Assembly (NCBI GenBank): GCA_036971475.1
Contig: JBAIZL010000005.1
Location: forward strand, 62,764,155 to 62,828,154
Origin: Prosapia bicincta
Taxonomy: Eukaryota > Arthropoda > Insecta > Hemiptera > Cercopidae
Reading direction: 5' to 3'
DNA: 64,000 bases
Below the pieces are notes generated by a model. It was not told where the DNA came from. It ran no database searches and saw only the letters and a list, made by a program, of their open reading frames with translations. The number at the start of each line of letters is the position of its first letter. Position 1 is the stretch's first letter. Position numbers and translations under genes: made by a program. This document shows, one piece after another, positions 48,291-60,092 of the stretch.

Positions 48291-49089
48291 TTTTAATGGT
48301 TTTTATAGAGTGTGTCTCCGATCGTAGTAGACCTGGATGTTCCCTTTTGTTTCGTTCTTTAAGTAAATTCAGTTTTATCTTTAGAAGGGGCCAACTACTT
48401 AGTGACCCGGCATAAAATTTAGGAATTGGTTCTGGTGTAATGCCTGGCATCAAAACTAAGATCAATTTTATTTTGTGATTAAAAGATTGTTTTATCCTAT
48501 TGGCAATGACGACTAAATTGCACAATGGGTGGCTTGGTGGTAGAGATATGGTTGACATACATTTTGAATATATATGTTTACTAATGAAGAGATTGATGGG
48601 TTCCACACGTAGCTCAATTTCGATTGCAGTATCGATGTTGTTTTGATGCAACCCAGGCATAAACGGACTGCTGCTGATTGGATTGATTGAATTTTCTTGA
48701 AATGAGACATAGCCGCTGATCCCCACACTTCACAACAATAGGTTGCTTTTGATCTCAAGAATCCGAGATAAAATATCTTTAGCGTGGATGTCTCTGCACC
48801 CTAATAGCTGACAACGTCTTTGCGTGCATTAGGTCTTGATGAGCATGATTTTGTGATGTACTCTATATGTTTTGCCCAACTTACTTTAGGCTCCAAGATA
48901 ATGTTTAATAACTTTGGGTTCTTGGTGTTTTCTGAGCATTTCCCCTTCTATGTTAAAGTCAGTAGTGTATCTGACAAGTTTGTTTTGCTGCGTTAAAAAT
49001 ATGCACTCCGTTTTCTCTGCTAATATAGCAAGTGACCATTTAGAGCACCAATTTGTCAACTTGTTTAGGGCAGTCTATATTATTTCACA

Positions 49090-49700
49090 CGCTTAAATGA
49101 TCAGAGTCAGTTACCCAAATAGTTTTGTCATCAGCAAACTGATGTTATTTTCTACAACTGAAGGAAACAACCTTGGGATATCGTGAAGCGCGATATTAAA
49201 AAAGATTGGGCAAATGATCATGAAATTAAGTATTATGGTTGTATGTGAAATTATATCAAAGGCAGCCTCAAAGTCAATCATCTCTGCCACTGTGTTTTTT
49301 TTATGACTATATCCTTTGTATATTTTGTTTGTGAAGTATAACAGTGCATCAGTTGTGCTTCTTTGATGCTTGGAGGCAAATTAACTGATTCCCAGCTTGT
49401 TTTCTGATTCCAGCCTTCATTAAAACCTCTTGTTTACTAAACACTCGAACAGCTTGCCAGTGCAAGACATTAAGGATATAGGCCTAGAAAATCTTATTGA
49501 TGATCCATCTTTTCCTGGTTTTAAAAGAGGGATAATGTTTGTTGTTTTCCATCTTTTGGGAATCCTTCCTGAGCTCCAGATGTAGTTGAAGAGGCTCAGA
49601 ACCTCCTGCTTCATTACATTAGAACAGTTTATCAACATTTCATTTTGTATTTCATCAGTACCTGGAGCAGTGCTTTTCAGTTCACTCAAGCAATCTTCTA
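49090..49700 (-). pseudogene. LINE reverse transcriptase relic with internal deletion
   Basis: Reads SELKSTAPGTDEIQNEML, IPKRWKTTNIIPLLKPGKD and RPISLMSCTGKLFE. After a gap come RSTTDALLYFTNKIYKGY and IDFEAAFDI, which joins directly to PIFFNIALHDIPRLF. Motif B and the catalytic DD region are therefore missing or scrambled. Confidence 0.75.
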
Positions 49701-49896
49701 GTTATAACATGGTAAATGTTTATTGTCAGGTCAGAATAACAAAAAAGTATTTCATTTCTACAAGTATAGAACTGCTCATCTGTGCTTAACTGTCTAAGCC
49801 TTGAAATTTTTTGAACTAACTGTTCAGAATAAAATTTGCTAAATTCCTCTGCTTTTGCCTTATAGTTTGTCAGCATTTCCCCATCTACTTTTCTAA

Positions 49897-51160
49897 TTAC
49901 ATTAATTTTTGCAAAGTTTCTCCATTTATTGCCTTAAATCGCTTCCATACAGTACTCGATGGTATATTGACGTTCATGGTACCAACAAAGCTAGGCAAAG
50001 ACTTTAGTTTCGCCTCACTAATTGCTCCTTGTAAAATAGCATTACACTTATTATAGATGAACCTATCAGATGCAGATCTTGATTTCTTCCATCTTTTACG
50101 GGCTTTTATCCGATTGTTCCAAAGCTCTTGAATGTTATTGCTCCACCAACTATTCATATAGTTGCACCTTCCTTTACCGGCCCTCGGAATCAATTTTTCG
50201 GCAGCTCTGATTAGGTCCATTTTGATTTTGTCTGCAGCAGCATTTTTATCACCAACAGCTTTACCAGTTTCTTCTTTGAATAAAACCCAGTCTGCTTTAC
50301 TAATCTTGAACTTACTGTGAACAGTAGTGTTATGTCTCTCTACCTTATTCCCTTCTTCCAATTCGAAATAAACCAGGAAATGATCACTGCCCAAATCCGA
50401 GCCCACATGCCAGTTCGAAATTTTTTCCCACATTGATGGCATTGAAATGGTCAAGTCCAATGTGGTTAGAGTGTTCGATGATGCTGACTGAAAAGTTGGT
50501 ACACATTTAGTATTTACCAATATTTGGTTATTATTTAGGAGCTATTGTACAGAACTCGGCCATTTCAATTTCCCCCGCCCCTGTTCCAGCTCACATGCAC
50601 TGTTGAAATCTCCAACCAGTTTTTTTCCGTTGAAAGCAAACTGTTAAGGTCATCTTCTCTTATGTCCTGATCAGGAATATATATGTTTAAAGGATGAGCG
50701 TAATTTCGATACTAACTTTTATTTTGTACTTGGTAACTTCCATATTATCTGAGAAGATAACTTTTTCATTATCAACTACTATCGAATCAAGAACTAGTGT
50801 CACCAATCCTCCATCTTCTCTGTGCGCTCTTGAGACATAAAACATTTTAAAATCTCTAAACCAAGGTTGGTATTTGTTGTTTTGTGGAAGGGAGGAGTCT
50901 TGAATACAAGCAATTTTCGCCTTCTTTGCTTGTAAAACTTTCTTGAATTCATCAGCTTTCCGTCTCAACGTTCTAGCATTCCAATCCATGGTAACTATTT
51001 TATCCATGTCAAAACCTACTGGTTTCTGTGCACTTCGTCTTTTTGCTATAAGTTTTCTTTCTTGGTAAGTGGTACCAATTGATATGTGCCCTTTATACTG
51101 TTTAGCTTTTCTTTTGGCATTGTTTAGAATGTAGTTGCGAATTTCCTGGTAGGGCACCAT
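49897..51160 (-). pseudogene. LINE apurinic endonuclease relic
   Basis: First block: WNARTLRRKADEFKKVLQ, KIACIQDSSLP (normally QET), FKMFYVSRAHREDGGLVTLV. Second block: TLDLTISMPSMWEK, SDLGSDHFLVYFEL (the SDH active-site motif), then WWSNNIQELWNNRIKARKRW. A frameshift lies near 50520-50690. Confidence 0.75.
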
Positions 51161-51492
51161 AGTTCAAACCTTTGTAAGTATCCCACGCCTCTAAATCTCA
51201 ATGTGAGATGTTTGTCAATATTAAAATGTTGGAGTATTGATTTAATACTCTGTTATTGGGTATTCCAAAAAATAACTTTCAGTCTTTCTGGATCCTCTCG
51301 CTTCACTGATGATGAAGCACTCGAGAGTTCTGAGAAGGACTAATTGAGAGACTTGATAGCATTCTCATGGGACTTTCTCAAGGAAAGCTAATGTAGGTGT
51401 TCAGTAACTATTAGAAATAGTTTCCAGGGGCAGGATGTGGACCAACCTACTTCACCCCGTTACATGTTTGATAATTTAAATTATGTATATAT

Positions 51493-51690
51493 TGTTGATT
51501 CCATCTTCACGTGAGCTACTAGTTATCACTAAACACTTTTAAGTGTTTATAAACTTGCCTATGGTAGCACTTACTTATATGTTAAAGTCTGAGTTGACAA
51601 TGGGACACATCTCCCGAAACGGCCTTCCTCAACAAATATAAGTAAGTGCTACCATAGGCAAGTTTATAAACATTTAAAAGTGTTTAGTTA
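51493..51690 (+). mobile_element. Family B palindromic repeat, copy 1
   Basis: Left arm TGTTGATTCCATCTTCACGTG, ACTTGCCTATGGTAGCACTT and its inverted right arm AAGTGCTACCATAGGCAAGT. The centre carries a hammerhead-like motif. Confidence 0.7.
51590..51631 (+). ncRNA. Hammerhead-like motif, family B
   Basis: TGAG/CTCA stem I, junction TTGACAAT, stem II GGGA-CACATC-TCCC, GAA, ACGGCCTT (one base off the palindrome), C51627. Confidence 0.45.
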
Positions 51691-53134
51691 AATAATTTGT
51701 ATTTTACCTTGTTTTAAGTAGATCTCACTATTTTATTCAAATGTAAGTGGTTCATATTTTTTTCAATTTCTCAACATTAGGTTGTTAACCTCACAATGAG
51801 TTTAACACTCTTAATGGCTCAACCCCTGTTTTTCAAATTTCATCTAAATTGAGAAAATTATTTGTCATTATACTGAATTTTTTGTTATCCTTATCAAACC
51901 CACATGTTGTGGAATATGTAAAGAAAAATGGGTAAAGATATTTTATATTTATTCCAACGTCAAATTAATGATTCTGAAGCCTATTTTTCAACTGAAATAT
52001 TGACATAATATAGTCTATTTGAAATGATGTTTTTTATTTTTACAGTGAAAAGAGTACTTCTCTGTATGCTGACTGCAGAATTAATTTTAAACAGTTGAAT
52101 TTAAAATTACTTCTAGTCTACTACATTATTATTATTACTTTTTAAAAACAAATGATAAGAGTATATACTTTTAAGTTTTGAATTAAAATGAACAGTTAGA
52201 CAGTAAATAAAATTAGTAAAATATCCACTTGAAGTTAGGCTTGAGTGCAGTTTTAGTAAATAAAGTTCATCCTTTCTTTTCTTCACTCAATAATTCTTTT
52301 ATTGAAATTATGGATATTACCAATCATATTCGTATTAATTGCAAGTATGACTGGGTCGTATAAGCCTCTCTTGACTCATCGTTGAACATAAAAATGTCTT
52401 AATCCACTTTAGGGTTCATTCAGCATCAGCAGTCATCATTGTCATTGTTTCAATAATTCATAATAGTTTATAATTTTTGAAGAAAGATAACAAAAACGTT
52501 TGATAAAAAAATTCAAATGACTAACAGCTCCTTGATTGTCTCTAAAAATGGTCCTTTTGTAAATAATTTCAGGTTCTGAATAGCCTTGATGAATTGATTA
52601 ACATTGGCTTTAGTCCACTGTAACATAGCTGTAATTAGTTTTATAAAATATCAATATGTAGCATTAATCTGTAAAAAAAAACAAAAAAGGAAGCTGAGAT
52701 ATTGTTTAGCTACTATATTGTGTGAAACAGTAAGTCTCTGAGCTGTTAACAAAAAATTGTGATGCCAATTATTACAAAATAATATACTTATGTTTTTTAA
52801 AATATGATATGAATGCCAGTATGGGGGCCACTCTTTACACTTGCACTCTTATTGCTTTAAGAGGAGTGTTTTTCTGAATCATGCTCAAGATATTCTACAC
52901 TGGTACAAGAATATTTGGGAATTGTTTCCGTATCTTGCCCTTGAGGGTTTCTAAAATAGTTTTTTAACAGGAAGGCTGTTAGGTAAAATATTGCAGAAAC
53001 AATAAGCCGCCATTAGCTGAGGGTAGCTAGTGATGCAACTTGTGACACCACTAGTTTTTTTTTTTTTATAAACTTGGGAGCAGGTTTAAACTGCCCGAAG
53101 CACTGCTACCTTAAGGTATATTGTACTTACCTCC

Positions 53135-53560
53135 CTGATCTAGTCAAATAGCCCCTTCCCTCTTACCAGGTTTAGGAGTTTCCTGACTAGTGTTTTACCT
53201 TCAGCATTCACCAGAGCCGTTCCATCACCAAAGAGGTTGAAGCGCCTCTCAGCAAGTATTTCACATCTGTAAATAATGTGTGTGGCAGTCTCCAGTTCCT
53301 GCCCGCATAATCTGCACACTGGTTCATCTTTGTAGATACCCATTGTATGCAGATGTTTCCTTAGTCCACCGTATCCCGTGAGTAGACCTGTGCCTATCCT
53401 CAATTCCTGCCTAGACAGATAGATGAGACTCTTCTGCAGCCCCAAGGAAGGTTTCCTAAGGGTTAGCTTACTGTGTCTCATCCCTTCAGCCCTGATCCAG
53501 CGCTCACAGTGTCTTTCATCACCACTAGTTACTGATGCCCTAATGAGGCATTGAATCAAA
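53135..53560 (-). pseudogene. Second LINE relic, C-terminal zinc-knuckle region
   Basis: One open frame: LSRQELRIGTGLLTGYGGL, RKHLHTMGI, and the Cys cluster CRLCGQELETATHIIYRCE, then a leucine-rich end (LVRKLLNLVRGKGLFD). This segment follows RNase H in I/R1-like LINEs. Uninterrupted over 139 codons, so fairly young, but RT is absent nearby. Confidence 0.7.
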
Positions 53561-53859
53561 TCAAGACAGGTATAATTTTTTGTTATAATTAAAAGCTTTC
53601 AATGAACTCATTAAAACATTACACAAAATAATAATAGTGGTGACAAGAAATATCCTCGGCAGTATCAGTTACTATTTTTATTGTTTGCGAGTTTATTCTA
53701 CACTTTAAAAATGAGTCAAAAAGCCCTCGATTTGCGTACTACGAGAAACATATCGTTGAATACCATACTCTAACTTACTAATAAAAAAAGTAGTTTAAAA
53801 CATCTACCTTATAATATAAGTTTTTTAATGCTAGCTCAATGTCAACAAGCTTTTAAATG

Positions 53860-54930
53860 TTCTCTAATTTTGGGGGGGGGGGATTTAAGCGGTGATGGTT
53901 TTAAAGGCATGTTTTTGATATTATCAAAGAGTATGTGTGATTTGTATTGGGTTTGTTTGTTTAATGTGTTTGTACTTTGTATTTTTGTGTGTCTGTAAAT
54001 TTCATATTGTTCTGTGTGTTGAAATGTGGTCATTTTTTGTTGATGTGTAATATTTCTAGGTTATGGTAAATGTCTGTGTATTTGTGTCCTGTTTCTTTTA
54101 TAGGATTGTAAAATGCTGGTGTTCTGTCTATGTTCCACAACTCTTTGTTTAAAGCTGCAACCTGTTTGCCCAATGTAGAATTTGTTGCAGTTTAATTTGT
54201 ACATGCATGGTGCTTATAGTTTATCTTTGTTGTTGGTGTTGTGATGTATTTTGTATTGTAAATTGTTATTACTTTTGTATGCTATTTTTTATCCTGTTTT
54301 TTGAAATTTGTTAGCTATTTTATTTGATGTTTTGTTTTTGTATGGTATTGTGATGTATTTGTTTTCCCTCTCCGTAGTGTGTTTTTTGTATATTACGCCA
54401 TAGTTTGTCTAGTTTTTTTGTTTATGTTTTCTGTGGTCATTGGAACTTCTTTAAGTCTATGGAGCATGGATCTGAAGGCAGCGTGTTTGTCTTGGATATG
54501 GTGGTTTGAGGTGTTGTGGATAAGTGTGTCTGTCGTTATGGGTTTCCTGTAAATGTAGAAGATGTGTTTTTGTGTGTGGCTTTTCATTATGGTGAGGTCG
54601 ATGAAGTTTAGGAATCGGTTGGTTTCAATCTCTGAGGTTTGGGTGGAGTTTTGGGTGTATTTTATTACTGTAGGTGAGGAGTTTTTCGCATTGTTGGGTG
54701 TTGCCTCTGTATGGTGTAATGATATCATCGACGTATCTGTGCGAGTAAATGAATTTGTGTGCGTGTGTATTGTTTGTATTTTGGTGTTTTCTATGTGTTG
54801 TAGGAAAATTTTGCTTAGGATACTGCTGATAAAACTTCCCATGGGTAGGCCATCTGGTTGTGAATAAAAATTTGAGTTGTGGGTGAAATAGTTTTGTTAG
54901 GTGATAGTTTGGGGGAAGTTTAAGATTTCT
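53860..54930 (-). pseudogene. Decayed PLE (RT and GIY-YIG), another family
   Basis: RT part at 54393-54842: MGSFISSILSKIFLQHIE (motif B region), RFLNFIDLTIMKSH (normally NFLDLTI), FYIYRKPITTDTLIH, HAAFRSMLHRL. Further on (about 54130-54200) the frame KLNCNKFYIGQTGCSF, then VEHRQNT, is a GIY-YIG remnant. The motif C YxDD is degraded (TDTSMISLHH). Confidence 0.75.
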
Positions 54931-55436
54931 GTGATGTGGGTTATTAGCACGTTGTTCTGAAATATTGTTTTTTCCATCTTGAACTTACAATACTATTATT
55001 CTCCTTTAAATATATTAAGATTTGGCTAAAGTGTTCCTTATTGATCCTTATATTAATAGTGATGTTCATTTCAGAATATGTCATTGTCAATTTCAAAGGT
55101 GTTGTATTAGTTATTAAAGAGCTATATGTTCTGAAATGGCCATTCTCAATACAACATCAAAATAAGCGATACTTTAGGCAAGTCTTTATGTATTTTAAAG
55201 TCTTTCAGTCAGTTTATTCTTAGATACAATTTAGATCTCTCTATTTTTAACATTCAATCATTCTGGATTTAAGATATATGATTATAAGATTATTCTGGAT
55301 TCTGTTTCTGTCATGACTTACCTGTTTAATCAAAATAAGTGCTCTGCTCAGCTGTATTCTTTAAAAAACACATTTTTTTCTATTTTGTTTGCTTGTATCT
55401 TGAAGCTGAGCTACTAGTACATTCATATATATATTT

Positions 55437-55562
55437 AGGAATTTTTGTACTAGATAGGAGATTGACAGACTTACCTAGTCGGAATAGTCCAAAACTGCAA
55501 TCTCTTGGAAATAAACAAACAGACACACATAACATATTACACTATTGAAATATTTCAATCAT
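55437..55562. mobile_element. PLE-like repeat family E, left part (split by a LINE)
   Basis: TTTTTGTACTAGATAGGAGA, TTGACAGACTTACCTAG and the attgaaatatttcaatcat end. Resembles the family D terminus (GGACTAGGAGACTGACAG, ACTTACC). Continues at 56610-56805. Confidence 0.55.
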
Positions 55563-56609
55563 TACTCATTAGTGCAATTATAGCAGGCCTGTGAATCCAC
55601 GAAGAACCCAACTTTCGCCTACTTTCCGGAGATCGAACAAAGTTTTTCGGCAGCTGCAATCTAACCATCAAAGTTGTTGGCATTAATTCCAACTGGGCTG
55701 CAGCCTTCAAAGTGGTCGTTGTAAAAGCCAGTACCAGAGGCATGCTTTACCGCTGACTCATCAGTGTATACATGGATCCAGTTATCTTTGCTGTATAGAT
55801 CCGCAATCATTTCTAAAGCAGCGGCCTTCAGGATGTGGGGATCAATAATAGCCTTGGAGTCTTTGAGATTTAAAGCGACAGTTTTCCCTCTGGTAATGAA
55901 GGGAAAACCGTGTGACGGGTTGGTAATTTAGATGCCTGCCCCAGTTTCAGTTTGTATTTAATTCTAATTTGTTCAGCATAAATGAGTGGTGACATTTGTG
56001 TCTTGAGTCACGATATCACAGGTTTATATTTTTCCTAGTGTCTGTAATTGATTCTCTTTGCCTTCTCTCAGAACTTAAGTACACTAACGAGTAATACCTC
56101 CATCGACTGTGTGCAAACAATGAATGGACAAAAGGCCCTGACAGGAATGATTGAAGAAGGGTGGTACATTGTGAAGCAATGGCTCCCTAGCCATGTCGGC
56201 ATTGAAGGAAATAAACGTGCAAAAAGGTGTTGTTATAGCCTGACAATCCTATATATCTATTGACAGCAAGAAGCCTGATTGAATCTACTACCAATGAAAA
56301 AACTAGGGATAGCCGAAAAGAAATGAGCGCTGGAAAAATATGGAGGGGCCTGGCGCACACTGTGCTAATACCACATAGCCTACTTAGAGTGGAACCTGTA
56401 GACAAATTCAGAATGCTTATGGGGCATAACTATCTACAAGCCCGCCTATATAAAATAGGATTAGCAGCCACAGATATTTGCCCTCTGTGCAACTGTCTTG
56501 CTCACTATTGCAAGATGTGGAAGAGCAATGCCAGCATTTTCTCTACTTGGAGGCTAAGAGGAGAATGATAGAAATGCCAAGATCTGGCATTGGATAAAGT
56601 AAAGTAAGT
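55563..56609. mobile_element. 5'-truncated, internally inverted LINE with 13-bp target duplication
   Basis: Flanked by atatttcaatcat at 55550-55562 and 56610-56622. Minus-strand part (about 55570-55960) reads NWIHVYTDESAVKHASGTGFY and FFVDSQ-like RNase H. Plus-strand part (about 56050-56570) continues with QWLPSHVGIEGN (RNase H end), then VDKFRMLMGHNYLQARLYKI and ICPLCN. Ends in a TAAAGTAAAGTAAG tail. Confidence 0.75.
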
Positions 56610-56805
56610 ATATTTCAATCATACAATGATCTTTTTTTAATCAAAAAAGAAGTAGAAAATCCGAAGTGAAGAAGATCATTGTATGATCGAAATATTTCAA
56701 TAGTGAAATCTGTTTTTATTTCCAAGAAATTGCAGTTTTGAACAATTTCCACCAGGTAGGTCTGTCAGTCTTCTATCTAGTCAAAAAATTCCTATATATT
56801 ATAAC
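56610..56805. mobile_element. PLE-like repeat family E, right part
   Basis: Palindromic: TTTCAATCATACAATGATC and ATCATTGTATGATCGAAAT face each other around 56650. Then AGGTCTGTCAGTCTTCTATC and the CTAGTCAAAAAATTC tail, as in family D ends. A degenerate ribozyme-like core (GTGAAGAA, GATCAT/ATGATC, GAA, ATATTT, C) lies at 56666-56698, without stem I pairing. Confidence 0.5.
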
Positions 56806-58084
56806 CTAAAGGTATGAGGCATATAGTATAAAATTAGTTCAAAATAATAATAATAAGTGAACATATTAAGAAAAGAGGGACCAAGGTAGCTAGTAAAAGC
56901 CGACAAAGAGGGCTTAAACATTGTATATTTTGGTTAGTGTAATAAATCAGTCTTAAGAATGTGTTGACAAAAGAAGAGTCCAGATTATTTCCAAGGTTCA
57001 AGTAATACGGGAAAACCAAGGAAGCATGGAAAGTAACACCTGTTACAGTGCGTGAAGTCATACAATTAGCTTGGAGAGTGAGAAAACACAGAAATAGCAG
57101 AAACCGTTGATCGAATGTTATGCATTTGAAATGTTTAAAGTTAACTCTGATTGGTTGAAATAAATAAGGGGGATATCATGCTCGCTCTTAAAAACTAAAA
57201 TTATCGGTCAAAGGAGCTAAGTTTGGGGATCTTTGAAGAGAGGCAAACATATTGAGGAGAGAGACAAGTTGTAAGAAATTGTTTAAAAGGGGTTAATTTG
57301 CTTAGAAGAGTAAAGAGAACTGTAAACAAAATTTATTATTTATTTATGTATAGAAATTTTAAAAGTGCAACGAGTAATGGATTAAGCAGATATTAAAAAA
57401 AATAGGAAGTAAGGTTACTTATTGTGTAAAGGTGGAGTGAAGAAATTAGTGGCCAGCAACCAGTGAATTCCAGGAGCGCAAACAATAAGTACAAACTTTA
57501 TCATATTAGATTTAGTCAACAGAGATTTATATAATTTATTTCGTAAATTCAGAACAAATTTAAATTAATTGTCTTTATCAAATTTTAATCAAGTTGTTTT
57601 TCACCACTTTTTACGTTATAAGACATCCCAAATTAACCACCTGAGAGAGTGCAATCTAACACTGTAAAGCTATCGCACATTAAAGCTAAATCAATGCTCA
57701 CAAAAAAACAGACGAAAGTGACAGATTTTTTTGTTAAAAAGTTAAAGTATTATTCTATACTTTTTTGTTAGAAAAGGCAAAAAATTCTATAAAGATGAGA
57801 GTTCAACGTTTCTTTAGTCTACAATTGAAATTTCAATGTTAATTATTAGAAGAATGCATTTTCACTCTTTAAGTGGGAGCTTCAATGCTTTTCTAAAAGA
57901 AATATCTTAATGCATAATCATTAAGGTATTATGGTGTTTAAGTGTTCGTTACGTTTTGCTTAAGTGGTCCAGCAGGCTTTTATGACAAGAAAGTCATTTG
58001 CTTATAAATATTTTGACTAAGCACTTTAACAATAGTTTTTGACCATCCGAACTTTAAATTTTGTAAATTTGTTTAAACTTACTG

Positions 58085-58130
58085 AGACAGAACGTTTTCG
58101 ATCGCTAAGTGGTGATCTTCATCAGTGTCT
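58085..58130 (-). ncRNA. Hammerhead ribozyme motif, canonical core, minus arm
   Basis: Stem I AGACA/TGTCT (5 bp), core CTGATGA plus one A, stem II GATC/GATC around a 10-nt loop, GAA, AACGTT, C. All invariant hammerhead positions are present. Confidence 0.6.
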
Positions 58131-58157
58131 TTAATTGGCCCGACATCTCCAAGCAGA

Positions 58158-58203
58158 AGACACTGATGAAGATCGCCACATAGCGACCGAAAACGTTCTG
58201 TCT
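58158..58203 (+). ncRNA. Hammerhead ribozyme motif, canonical core, plus arm
   Basis: AGACA 58158-58162 pairs with TGTCT 58199-58203. CTGATGA 58163-58169 is followed by one extra A. Stem II is GATCGC-CACATA-GCGACC (5 of 6 pairs). GAA 58189-58191, AACGTT 58192-58197 (A15.1-U16.1 satisfied), C17 at 58198. Stem III is only 2 bp within one molecule but self-complementary between two. Matches the known PLE style of hammerhead with a minimal stem III. Confidence 0.65.
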
Positions 58204-58899
58204 CAGAAAGTTTTAACAAATTTACAAAATTTAAAGTTCGGATAGTCATAAACTATTGTTAAAGTGATTAATTAAGATTCACTGAACATAATGGACTACA
58301 AAATTTAAGAATATAAATATTTATTGATATCACTTGTCAAAAAAACCACTACTTTCTGATATATTTTAGCAGACACAATCTGGACACAATGCACTGGCAT
58401 TTCTCAATCCCATAAGTTGTGGACAAGACATAATTATGAGTCCCTGCTCACAGCATTGAATGCACTGATCTATTGTGAAAATATCAGTAATTAGTGATTT
58501 TTTCCCAAGTGGTATCAATAGGTATATATTAAAAATGGCATAAAGATGTACAATACAAAAACTGCAAATATTTCCCATACAATTTACGTTTTAAGTATCT
58601 ACTGTTATTACAAATTTCCTTAAAAATTTTCGGGAGTAACTGTTATATTTTTAGCAAATAAGAATGATTTGCCTAGATTTTAGGAGCTTAAGCATTCACA
58701 TGGATTACAAATTTCTTTAAGCCCTTCCGGTGTAACTGTTTTGTTTTTAGCAAATCAGAATGATTGGTCTAGATTGTTGGTGTGCTTACAGTTTGTTAGG
58801 CTTATTTTCTAAAATTTTAAGACCCTTTAAAAAATATCTTCTGTCTCGGTAAGTTTTTATAAAATTAAAGTTCAGATAATTAAACTATTTTATATTGGT

Positions 58900-59035
58900 T
58901 TTAATTGTAACTCAAGTAAAGTCGAGTTACGGTCTGAGTTGACAGTGGGACACATCTCCCGAGACGGCCGTCCTCAACAAATATAAGTAAGTGCTACTAT
59001 AGGCAAAAGTGTTTAGTCATATAAAAGTGATTAAT
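58900..59035 (+). mobile_element. Family B repeat, copy 2 (left arm lost)
   Basis: GGTCTGAGTTGACAGTGGGA through AAGTGCTACTATAGGCAA. Only the right arm remains. Confidence 0.6.
58935..58976 (+). ncRNA. Hammerhead-like motif, family B, degraded
   Basis: TGAG/CTCA, TTGACAGT, GGGA-CACATC-TCCC, GAG instead of GAA, ACGGCCGT, C58972. The changed third base of GAA would be expected to kill activity. Confidence 0.4.
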
Positions 59036-59298
59036 TAAAAAAAATGTTCAAGAATTAGAGCATAGTAATATTTTGTAAAAGGAAATTTTGTTAAAAATTA
59101 TTGATATGACTGTGGGAAAGTTGATACAGAGGAAAGACATCACTAACTAGCAAGAAGACACACTGACTAACAAACAATATTGATGTTATCTTACAAAATT
59201 TATTTTTGTAAGACGTGAACATGAGACTACTTAAGTAGGAAAATATAGTCCCCTCAAACACTTACAATGAACACACATTCACAAAATTGATTTAATAT

Positions 59299-59508
59299 TT
59301 TTAAATGTTTTAACTTGGCTATAGTAGCACTCACTTTACTTGTTGAGGACGGCCATTTCGGGAGATGTGTCCCTTTGTCAACTCAAGGGACACATCTCCC
59401 GAAACGGCCATCCTTAACAAGTAATCTAAGTGCTACTATAAGCAAGTTTAAAACATTTAAAAGTGTTTAGTGATTACTAGTAGCTCACGAGAAGATGGAA
59501 TCAACAAA
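59299..59508 (-). mobile_element. Family B palindromic repeat, copy 3, 11-bp target duplication
   Basis: Flanked by tgatttaatat at 59288-59298 and 59509-59519. Arms AACTTGGCTATAGTAGCACT and AGTGCTACTATAAGCAAGTT; ends with CTCACGAGAAGATGGAATCA. A clean short insertion. Confidence 0.75.
59344..59385 (-). ncRNA. Hammerhead-like motif, family B
   Basis: Minus strand: TGAG/CTCA, TTGACAAA, GGGA-CACATC-TCCC, GAA, ATGGCCGT, C. The plus arm has lost the junction. Confidence 0.45.
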
Positions 59509-60012
59509 TGATTTAATATCTCGAGGATGATCTAGAGAATAAATTTTATAGAAACTATCCTGGAAATTTTAAAAGCCTTTTGTTTTGAAAATAACCCTAA
59601 TATTAAGCCCTAGTAATACTCTTAAGTGATGAATATTAATATCTCCAAATGGTTTGTGTATAGTTGGTTAGTACTAAAAAAAAATAGCTTTAAACAATAG
59701 TACCCCATTTGTCTATTACTACTCTAGAAATCATAGCTTCCATTGGAAGGTAAAAATTAGAAAGATTTATTAAAAGTGTTGACCATAAAAGTGTAAAGCA
59801 AAGTAAACTTAATCATTCACCAAGTACATTGGACAAGTATTTTTGATAAATTATGTACCCAAAAGTTAATCAAAAAATTGGTATCTCAAATCTGTGAATG
59901 ATCAGTCCTAAAATTGATAGTCTGCAGTAAAAGATCTATTCAGCTTATTTTTTATTTGAACAATAAAATTATATATCGAAATCTTGTTGCTGTTCATGAC
60001 GAGCTGGTTGTA

Positions 60013-60092
60013 AATTACAAATTACACTTTTGCTATTACTTGCAACCTGACATTTGTCTGGTCCCAAGTAATAGCAAAAGTGTAATTTGTAA
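60013..60092. repeat. Hairpin with ~29-bp perfect arms
   Basis: ATTACAAATTACACTTTTGC (60013-) is complementary to GCAAAAGTGTAATTTGTAAT (60073-60092), arms extending through TATTACTTG/CAAGTAATA, with a ~21-nt loop. Not part of any family recognised here. Confidence 0.75.

Larger units (their letters stand above)
47430..51180 (-). mobile_element. Decayed LINE (I/Jockey-type, with endonuclease, RT and RNase H)
   Basis: Domains in minus order: AP-endonuclease start (50687-51160), endonuclease end and linker (49897-50520), RT fingers (49420-49700), RT palm with an internal deletion (49090-49400), RNase H (about 47930-48260), and post-RNase H region. Frameshifts separate every block. The presence of RNase H argues for the I superfamily. 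No target duplication found. Confidence 0.8.
58025..58300. mobile_element. Family A palindromic repeat carrying two hammerhead motifs
   Basis: Arms CACTTTAACAATAG...CCATCCGAACTTTAAATTTT and the complement AAAATTTAAAGTTCGGATAG...CTATTGTTAAAGTG. The centre has hammerhead motifs on opposite strands separated by TTAATTGGCCCGACATCTCC. Confidence 0.7.

Noticed and set aside
56666..56698. Family E hammerhead-like core (GTGAAGAA ... GAA ATATTT C)
   Set aside because: No stem I pairing, and the first core base is G. Kept only as a note within the repeat.
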